The notes beneath the pieces were generated by a model. It was not told the DNA's origin and searched no databases. It saw only the letters and a program-made list of their open reading frames with translations. Position numbers and translations under genes: made by a program. Positions 56,801 through 64,000 of a DNA stretch of 64,000 nucleotides are shown here, piece by piece. The first letter of the stretch is position 1. Every line of letters starts with the position of its first letter. Source of the DNA: Bursaphelenchus xylophilus (lineage: Eukaryota > Nematoda > Chromadorea > Rhabditida > Aphelenchoididae); NCBI GenBank assembly GCA_904066235.2, contig CAJFCV020000003.1:1798001-1862000 (forward strand), given 5' to 3'.

Positions 56801-58948
56801 AACACGATTACTGGGCAATTTCCAGGTGAATTTTGAGGATTTACATTATTCATGAGGTCTAAATGGGGAAAATTTATTTTTGTTGTGAAATTTCTTTAAT
56901 TTTTTCATTTCAAAATGCCTTTCAGGCCGTAGAACACGTCATTATAGTGGGAGTGGGCGGCGGAGTCCCCCACTACACCGATCCCGAACAACACGTCAAG
57001 CTGGGCGATGTTGTAGTCAGCTCGACTTCGAATGGAAAACACCCGGCTTATGTGTACGGAAACACAATTGTAAAGGACAGAATCAGTGGCAAAGTTACAG
57101 GCCTCACAGCACATAGATCGTCACCGAAGAAAGAAGTTTTTGTCGAATTGCTAAAGGAAAAGTACGATTTTCGAAAAAAATTTGAACTGCACTGTACGAA
57201 TTTTTGATTTTTTGCGTTTACAGTGAACTTTTAAGGGCTATAGAGTTCGGGAATTTTTTGTAGAGGTCTTCAGGGGTTAAAAAAATTTTTTTGTGGTTTT
57301 TGTTTGGCACTTTTTTTTTATTCCGCACTGTGCGACGGTTTTTAAAATTTACGCACAGTGCAGTGAATATACATATTTTTTGAATTTTTTGCACAGTGCA
57401 AAGGATTTTTGGGATTTTTAACGAATGAAAATTATTTTTTAAGGTGCTGAGAGTATTCAAAAAATTTTTGAGTGGTAAATTTTGCAATCATTCATCGTAC
57501 CGGGCGATATTTTTTTGAAATTTTCGCACTGTGCGATTGGTTTTTTTTTGGAAATAAAATTTTTTTTTTGATCTTTTTCAGATCCAAAGACATTCAAAAG
57601 AAATGGCACAAGTATGCCACCGAGCTAATCGACCGCCTGAACGCCGAAAAACAACAGGAAAATGATTTTAATCGACCACCCCCGGAGCTGGACGTGATTG
57701 CACTGGAAAGCGGCGACAACGACGCCATTGTCGTCCCCCATCCGAATGCCGACCGCACCGAGCCCGCATGGCACACCGGCACCATTGCGTCGATGCTCAG
57801 ATACGCACCGCCGATTGTGCTGGACGAAAACGACAAACCAATCCCGCAGCCGTCGGCCCAAGCCCTCCGAAACGGATTCCTCTCGGAGTTCAACGCCCGA
57901 GCCTTTGATGGCGGCTTCGACTCGGTGATACAGTCGATTGTGGGCAACTGCATCGACTCGTACGCTTTGATTCGGTGCGTGGCGGATTATCATAACGGAT
58001 CGACCAGAATTGCCAGGCCTTGGCAGGTAAGGAGGGATTTTGAAGGGAAAATTTGTGGTTTTTGGGAGGGAAAAGGGTTTGGAATTGTGGGAAAAAGAAT
58101 GGAGAGTAAATTTTGTGAAGGGAAATATATAAAGTTGGCTGGATTTTTACTTAAATTTTGAGAAATAGCGAAATTTTTGAGATTTTTAAGACCTTGGCAG
58201 GTAAGGAGAGGATTTTGAAGGGAAAATTTGTGGTTTTTGGGAGGGAAAAGGGTTTGGAATTGTGGGAAAAAGAATGGAGTGTAAATTTGGTGAAGGGAAA
58301 TGCATAAAGTTGGCTGGATTTTTACTCAAATTTTGAAAAATAGCGAAATTTTTGAGATTTTTAAGACCTTGGCAGGTAAGGAGAGGATTTTGAAGGGAAA
58401 ATTTGTGGTTTTTGGGAGGGAAAAGGGTTTGGAATTGTGGGAAAAAGAATGGAGTGTAAATTTGGTGAAGGGAAATGCATAAAGTTGGCTGGATTTTTAC
58501 TCAAATTTTGAAAAATAGCGAAATTTTTGAGATTTTTTGGAACATTTTTAGTTTTGAGGGGATTTTGGTGTAATAAACCTTGTTTTTTGAGGGGAAAATT
58601 AATGATTAGTAAAAGAGCAGAGTTTTTAGATCACGATTCATTAATTTTTTGCCTGAAAATGTAAAAATTTTGAGAGTTTTTTCGAAATTTTTTCCAATTC
58701 AAAGAAAATTTTTGATTTTTGGTCCAAAAGGGATATTTTTTGCTCATGAATTTGTTCCCATTCCATGCCCTCACACCTTTGAATTTTTAACCTACGCTTT
58801 TCTATTTTTTCCCCCCAGCTGTACAACCGAAAACAGGGCTAATTTACGATTAATTGCCGATTTCATCACGCATTTTCAGGCCTACGCCGCCGCCAACGCT
58901 GCCGCCTTCACAAAAGCCCTCTTGGAATCTCTGCCAGTCCAAAAATAA
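53829..58948 (+). CDS. Winged-helix / nucleoside phosphorylase-like protein, 601 aa
   Basis: Exons 53829-53995, 54300-54459, 54730-55180, 56548-56825, 56926-57161, 57582-58026 and 58880-58948 give one continuous frame. Residues 1-200 are a domain I do not recognise. Residues 205-258 look like a winged helix (ALTFEAIVEDLRCEPETVAA, KGIAERLESGEIIRV). Residues 270-600 match the PNP/UDP phosphorylase-MTA/SAH nucleosidase superfamily: TIAIVTCLFVEN with the conserved Glu, GNIGPHRVVVTKLP, VIIVGVGGGVP phosphate-loop glycines, VKLGDVVVSS, and IRCVADYHNGS with the conserved Asp. The closing ARPWQ-AYAAANAAAFTKALL is typical of the family's C-terminal helix. The fold suggests cleavage of a nucleoside, or a sensor built on that fold. 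Substrate unknown, likely cytoplasmic or nuclear (no signal peptide). Intron 3 holds a 1.26-kb nested fold-back and intron 6 a tandem repeat containing copies of its own donor. Confidence 0.88.
55372..55590. repeat. Palindrome P2 nested in fold-back
   Basis: The ends are ctacggtgaaggacctgatc and gatcaggtccccactgtag. Confidence 0.8.
55985..56216. repeat. Palindrome P3 nested in fold-back
   Basis: The ends are cgcacgtcaaactgag and ctcagtttgacgtgcg. Long stretches are near-identical to the copy at 27921, so it is probably young. Confidence 0.85.
57320..57535. repeat. Cluster of GCAC-N-GTGC palindromes (4 copies)
   Basis: cgcactgtgcg, cgcacagtgcag, tgcacagtgca and cgcactgtgcg occur in intron 5 of the phosphorylase-like gene. 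A larger cluster is at 60345. Confidence 0.7.
58018..58540. repeat. Tandem repeat of about 175 bp that includes a splice donor
   Basis: Three units start ccttggcaggtaagg at 58018, 58192 and 58367. The first contains the true exon 6 donor (58027). The other two carry identical donor sequence with no exon in front. Units differ at few positions. Confidence 0.85.
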
Positions 58949-59032
58949 CTTATTTATTCGTCCTCCATGGTTCCTAGCTTGCTGTAATTAGCGTATTTTT
59001 ATCGAATTTTTTGATTTTCTTTCGATTTTTTT

Positions 59033-59172
59033 TGAAATTTTCGATTTTTTTTTTGAAATTTTCGATTTTTTTTTGAAATTTTCGATTTTTTTTTTTGAAA
59101 TTTTCGATTTTTTTTTTGAAATTTTCGATTTTTTTTGAAATTTTCGGTTTTTTTTTGAAATTTTCGATTTTT
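59033..59172. repeat. Simple repeat (gaaattttcgattttttt)n
   Basis: About eight units of 18-20 bp with varying T runs, just 3' of the phosphorylase-like gene. Confidence 0.85.
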
Positions 59173-59830
59173 TTGTTAATAACTGCCGATCGCCCAAAGT
59201 TATATTGTTTTTTTTTTGCTGGTGCAAGTAAACCTCCTAAGCATGGATCATTATATTTATTACGGATTAAATATTCATGTCGCCATATATCTAGTACAAC
59301 TTAAAATACCGATTTTTTTCATATCTACAAACTAGCCTTCAACACCGCGAAAACGGGACAACAATGGTCGCAGACGGGTTCGATTAAACAAATCAAGGAA
59401 GCCTGGGGCGAATAATTTAGGGATATATTTGTCGTGCGGACGATACAATATGTGTCGAGATCGGACCGAAAAGCAGCGGCGAAGTTGCCGCGAAAACAAC
59501 CTCCGGAGGTGCGCAAAACCGAGAATCATTGGGGGGAAAAGAGATGCGTTTTGAAAGAGTGGGGTGAGATCAATAAAACACGGGTGGAATATGCAGGGAA
59601 TCGTGGGGAAATGTTGTCAATTTCGCCTAAAATTTGCGATTTTTACGAAATTTTTGGAAAATTTTTCAATTTTTTTGGAAAATTTTTCAATTTTTTGGTA
59701 AACAAAATGCTGAAATCGCCCAAAATTTGACGAAAAAAGCCTCTGAAATGAAGTGAGAGGCCTGGAAATTTGATTTTAGAGCTAGAAATTGGTGTTTGAC
59801 AAGATTTCCCGACGTCAAATCAACAAAAAC

Positions 59831-60033
59831 TCTAGTGGTCGTCCAGAAAGTTCGTTCGTTTTTTTCATTGCTTTGTTTTACAAGGATTGTTTGTTCTTTG
59901 GCAAATGGAATATATTCATTTGATACAGCTTTTTCTCCTCTACAAAACTGGCTGTATCAAACACATATATACCCTTTGCCAAACAACAAATAAAAAGCAA
60001 AAAAAAACGAACGAACTTTCTGGACGACTGAAT
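59831..60033. repeat. MITE with mariner-like ends (about 200 bp)
   Basis: The terminal inverted repeats tggtcgtccagaaagttcgt and cgaactttctggacgact are followed inwards by a second pair (ctttggcaaatggaat / tatataccctttgcc). TA may be the target site. No transposase was seen. Confidence 0.7.
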
Positions 60034-60161
60034 ATAACATAAATAAATTGGGGACAAAACAATACGAAGATGGCTGAGGTACTTGGACGTTTCCTTGAAA
60101 CCATAGCGAGCAAGGTTCCATGGGCATGCGGGGAAGGGCGAACGGTGGGGTTTGCGGTCGA

Positions 60162-62747
60162 CTATTTGCTCGGCACCTCCGCCTTGATGGGTATCATGAA
60201 GTCGGCCTCGGTGTCGCCGTCGTTGTTCACATTCGCCTGAAACTTAAATCATATTGTTGTTCGGGTAACCGGTTGGGTTTGAAGGCAGTGCGAGGAAAGA
60301 ATTGACTACGATTTACAAGAGATTTACAACAAAATTTTTGGTATTTTCTTGCACTGTGCGGAAGCCAGACAAAATTTGGATGACTGCACAGTGCAAGGGA
60401 AACTTTTGTTTGGGGTTCGGGCACGGTGCGGCGCAGGGTCTTCATGTCTAGTCGGATAACCCCTGGGGCTATTACGTAAATATGGTGGCAATTCCAAAGG
60501 GAAAATCTCCGATTTTTTTGAGAGAAAAGGTCGTTTGAAAAAGTGCACGGTGCAGATTTTGAAAAGTTGTTTTTCGCACCGTGCAGATGAAAAAAATGAT
60601 TTTTAAATTTCGCATTGTGCAAATTGTTAAATTCCTAATTCTGCACAGTGCAGAATTTGGAATTTCATTAATTGCACGGTGCAAAATTTTTGAATCAATT
60701 TTTCGCACGGTGCGAAAAATAAACCTCAAATTTTCGCACTGTGCCGCGAATTATAAATTCCGGATTTTGCCTAAAATTTGTTCCTACTGCGCACCAAAAC
60801 GTATAGATTACTATAATATTTACGTCTTGCGCACGTAACACCTTTATTATGTCTTCGAATGGCCGAAGACCAGCGGATTAAATTTGGTCCGATTTTTGTC
60901 GTAAGCGTGCGAAAGTTGCGAGGTTTCCTCCGCGCTTTCTCCCTGGCTTCAAAGGGCTTCGCGGATTCCAGGAAATTAATCGGTTTGTGCCGAGATCTTT
61001 ATTGGAATTGGCTACGGTAATTGGATTCGAAATGTCGCGACGCGATAAGGGCGATAAGTTTTCTTTCGGTTGGAAAGCGATGCTAAGATTTTCGCAAACA
61101 GAAACATATCGTATCTAGACGACATGTATCTATTGTAGAGAAGATTTAGGGAAAATTAAACAGTAATTTTTGGCCTACAGTGACTGACTTGATCCAGTAG
61201 CAAAAAACGTTCCATTTTGCATCCGGGAAGTATCAAAAATGTGGCAAAATGCCTCCCTCTCCAACTGAAAAAAACTCCGTTTTGAAGGGTCCCTCACAAA
61301 AAGAGCGGGCGCGCTTTTGAAATCGGAGTTTTTTTTTCACTTGAAGAGGGAGGTATTTTGCCACATTTTGGGTACTTCCCGGATACAAAATGGTACGTTT
61401 TTTGCCACTGGATCAGGTCCGCCATTGTAAACGGATCTGATCCACCTCTGGTTAGGCCAAAATTACTATAACTACCGTATTCGTCGTATGCGAATACGAC
61501 TACTACGGTAAGTGCGTGACATGGTGCGAAATAGAAATATAGTGTGTAAGGCGACAGATTTGTAAATTTCTCACCTGCACGACGGGGATACAGCCCAATG
61601 CGACCTCCTCCGTCTGTTCCACGTAGCTCTGACATTCCTCGTCGAACATGAGGACGCGGACTTGGTATTTGAGCGGTTCGCACTCGAATATCCGCCGCCC
61701 GACCAGTCGGGTCGAGGGCCGCGGACAGGAGCATTTGACTTCAGTTAATGCTGCGGGGATTCGCTGAAAAATTAAAGTATTTGCATCGAATATGTGCATG
61801 TTACAGCCAAAACTCGCCGTTTTCGGGCTAGATCTTTAATTTCAAAATGTTTCCGAGGCATTCGCCCGCCCTTTACTCGGCTTACAAAGTCATTGCGTGA
61901 CCGGCGCCGAATGACATGTTGCTCGCTAATTACGGTCGGGATACGAACTCACCTTGGGGTTATAGTTCAAGATGTATTCGAATTTGCATAGCGCACGTTC
62001 GCGCAGCGGCGTCTCGGCGGTCACCGTGGTTTGGCGGCGGGAGTTGCATGAGGAGGAGCCCGCTGTCACTTGTTCTCCGTCTTTCAGGTTGTCCAGCTGA
62101 AAAAATTGGATTATTGCGAGTTTCTATCTTGTACAAGACGGCTTGATAGAGGGCCGGATTTAGGGTGTTGTCCTGAGTTGAAAAGTTCTCTAGGGGTCTT
62201 GTAAAGCGCCATACAACACGCTCTATGACTTATATAGTGGCGGACCTGATCCAGTTGCAAAAACGTACCATTTTGCATCCGGGAAGTATCAAAAATGTGG
62301 CAAAATACCTCCTTCTTCAAGTGAAAAAACTCCGTTTCAAAAGCGCGCCCGCTCTTTTTGTGAGGGAAAGAGCGCATTGGAGTTTTTTTTTCACTTGGCA
62401 AGAAAAGCATTTTGCCACATTTCTGACTCTTCCCGGATGCAAAATGGTACGTTTCTTGCGACTGGATCAGGCCCCCCTCTGTAGTTTTCATATATAGTTT
62501 TCATATAAGACTGTTGACTTACCTCAATCTTGATCAGGGCTTGAGAATAACTGGGGATGATTGGTGAATAGTGAGACGTGTTTTTGCGGTGAATCCACTC
62601 CGCCAGACTGGTGTGATGGTCTTTGTTTTGGTACCGATGGAAGCATTCGTCTTTTAGTTTGGCCCCTTCAACGTGCCGACTGAAGATGGGGTTGGCAAGA
62701 CTGCACAAAAGGGTTAACAAAAAGGTCCACTTGACTGATGGGAGGCT
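60162..62747 (-). CDS. IL-17-like cytokine, exons 2 onward (start exon not found)
   Basis: Minus-strand exons 62747-62523, 62096-61953, 61763-61575 and 60236-60162 are all phase 0, joining to 210 residues plus a missing start. The first shown exon has a hydrophobic [14 protein letters not shown], a likely signal peptide core. The diagnostic part is [29 protein letters not shown] across exons 2-3: IL-17 proteins share the ...NYDPNR-P-...EAKC-C pattern. Further cysteines (IFECEP, DEECQS) and VALGC complete a cystine-knot-like set. The last exon ends [13 protein letters not shown]-17 ligands act outside the cell; in C. elegans an IL-17-like protein acts on neurons. No Met occurs in the first exon, so an upstream exon must exist. 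One candidate (ATG near 62997, donor gtaggt near 62859) would place the signal peptide internally, so I do not adopt it. Introns contain P2 palindromes. Confidence 0.8.
60345..60745. repeat. Dense cluster of GCAC-N-GTGC palindromes (about 10 copies)
   Basis: About ten copies (GCACTGTGC, GCACAGTGC, GCACGGTGC, GCACCGTGC and one GCATTGTGC) occur in 400 bp, spaced 25-120 bp, in the last intron of the IL-17-like gene. The sequence between them is not repeated. Confidence 0.75.
61177..61430. repeat. Palindrome P2, full copy
   Basis: The ends are acagtgactgacttgatcca and tggatcaggtccgccattgt. It lies in the last intron of the IL-17-like gene. Confidence 0.85.
62233..62484. repeat. Palindrome P2, full copy
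   Basis: The ends are atagtggcggacctgatcca and tggatcaggcccccctctgt. It lies between the first two known exons of the IL-17-like gene. Confidence 0.85.
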
Positions 62748-62875
62748 CTAAAGCAATATGCCGATTAGTAATTGAAAAGCGTCGTATAGACTTCGAAAAC
62801 TAGGCACATTTAAAGGTGAACCAAAGCTAGTTAAAGCCGCTAGAACCTACATATCCAGCTGTCTTCGGCGTTGTC

Positions 62876-63050
62876 CTATTCGGCAAGCATTTCCTCGCAC
62901 TCGTCGTCGATGATGAGCTGCAGATTTCGTTGTCGTCGTGCTCGGGCTCCTGCGAACAGGACGGCCGCATGGCACAGTAACGTGTCGTCGAGTCGATGGA
63001 CGTCATTTAGCTTCTCTTCGTTGGTTATGATATGTCCAAATTTACGGGGC
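62876..63050 (-). CDS. Candidate terminal exon of an unknown upstream gene
   Basis: A minus-strand frame, open for over 70 codons without any start codon, ends in TAG at 62876. It reads KRTPRKFGHIITNEEKLNDV, HRLDDTLLCHAAVLFAGARA and NLQLIIDDECEEMLAE. Third positions are mostly C or G, as in other exons here. The acceptor is unclear: tatttatag near 63125 or aaaaaag near 63051. It ends 129 bp before the first known exon of the IL-17-like gene on the same strand, a spacing seen in nematode operons. I do not recognise the product. Confidence 0.4.
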
Positions 63051-63119
63051 GTTCTCTTCTCGCTCTTTTTTGTTGGTGGGTGGAATGAATTAGGTTTTTG
63101 GAAGTTAAAGATGAAATAA

Positions 63120-63864
63120 GTGAGCGCTATAAATAGGCGGCGTTCCAGCGATTAAAGTTTGAGATCTGAAGGTGCGGTAGTTGGATTATAGGTAGTTGTG
63201 GGGACATTACATACTCGAAACGACACGCAATTGTAAGATTAATCAAATTTGCATAGATTAACGATGGAAATAGCCGCGAAATGGAATACATACTACAAAT
63301 AGCGGCAAAAAGACGGAGTAAGATTTTGCGAAAACGCAGTCGGATTACCCGAAAACCCGAAAAGTTTGCAAATGTAAGAATGGGATTAGGTAAACCGCTC
63401 ATTTGTTGCGAAACCGCTGCCGCCAACGGAAATGATGTGCAAATCGCGATAATCTCTGTCCCACCGGGTTAACTCTCCCTCACATCCATAAAACATTGGA
63501 TTTAGAACATCACCCGAGCCGTGGGGGGCTTTCAAAACACAAACTAAAAGCGACTGTAACAACACCGGAGTCTGGCAAAGACTCGTTCTGCACATTTCAT
63601 ATGTGCCAATCGCAGTTATCCCATTAGGAATGCGCATCGCATGATAAGGGCGGATATCGCGGGAAGACGGAAGAGGTGGAGAGAAGTGTGAGATTACTGT
63701 AGGGTTGGGGCGAACAAACAATCGAATTATCAGGGGGTTACAGTTGATTTGTCTAGCGGATTTGATAGAAGCAGAGGGATTTGGGGATTAAACGGGTTGA
63801 AAGTTCGAAAGTGAGCCTAACCTGTGTTAAAGGAGATCTTCATGGGTTATAAAATGAACATACA
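63120..63864. other. Right flank, nothing recognised
   Basis: Several overlapping open frames on both strands, none with splice sites or motifs I can defend. No known repeat family until 63865. Confidence 0.4.
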
Positions 63865-64000
63865 GGGTGGTGCATCTTTGTGGCCCGATTTTAATTGGCT
63901 ATAACTTCTTTAGTTTTTGGCCAAATCTTAAAATTCTTTTTTTCCCTGAATCCTCAGACAACCCCATTTTGTTTGATACCATATGTATGTTATACATAGA
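63865..64000. repeat. Dispersed repeat, inverted copy, runs off the window
   Basis: cagggtggtgcatctttgtg, ggctataacttctttagttt and accccattttgtttgatacc are the complement of 9535-9677. Confidence 0.8.

Noticed and set aside
59325..59516. 63-codon minus-strand frame and a GGGTTCGATTAAA B-box-like sequence
   Set aside because: The frame has no motif or splice context, and no A box lies at the needed distance for a tRNA.
63386..63721. 111-codon minus-strand frame as first exon of the IL-17-like gene
   Set aside because: No signal peptide and no donor giving phase 0 to the exon at 62747.

Overview
This is nuclear DNA from a nematode. The genes have introns with GT/AG borders. Several first exons sit just behind a tttcag-type acceptor with no visible upstream exon, as in spliced-leader trans-splicing. 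Degenerate TTAGGC-type (nematode telomere) repeats occur inside introns, and the gene set (slit, LARP1, an IL-17-like cytokine, aspartyl proteases) is animal. I cannot name the species. Coding exons are GC-richer than the AT-rich, repeat-packed introns.

Layout, left to right. (1) 1-4707 (+): 3' part of a LARP1-like RNA-binding protein gene; its 5' end lies outside the window and its last recognised exon abuts a solo LTR. (2) 4708-10410: repeats, a second solo LTR, a decayed copy of a slit exon, and a fold-back element with a tRNA-like core. (3) 10485-32070 (+): a complete slit gene, 25 coding exons and about 1476 aa, with introns full of MITEs and palindromic elements. (4) 32460-36430: a striking array of inverted short repeats, then sequence I mostly cannot assign. 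(5) 36430-39900: repeats and weak exon candidates. (6) 39935-40742 (-): a three-exon gene for a secreted helical protein I do not recognise. (7) 42701-47829 (+): two tandem pepsin-like genes whose two active-site DTG motifs are both altered. (8) 47830-53800: repeats, including a cluster of about 450-bp palindromes. (9) 53829-58948 (+): a winged-helix/nucleoside-phosphorylase-like protein, 7 exons, 601 aa. (10) 60162-62747 (-): four exons of an IL-17-like cytokine gene, with another candidate terminal exon just upstream on the same strand.

The genes do not form one pathway. Slit is a secreted guidance cue, LARP1 a translation regulator, the pepsin-like pair is probably intestinal, and the IL-17-like protein is a signalling ligand. 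The dominant theme is mobile DNA: one MITE family (ends TCAGTCTGTCGGGAAAATAA, two internal types) has more than 30 copies or remnants here. At least four other palindromic families, solo LTRs with 5-bp target duplications, and nested insertions are also present. Exon coordinates were derived by hand from reading-frame continuity across GT/AG borders; nothing was checked against a database.
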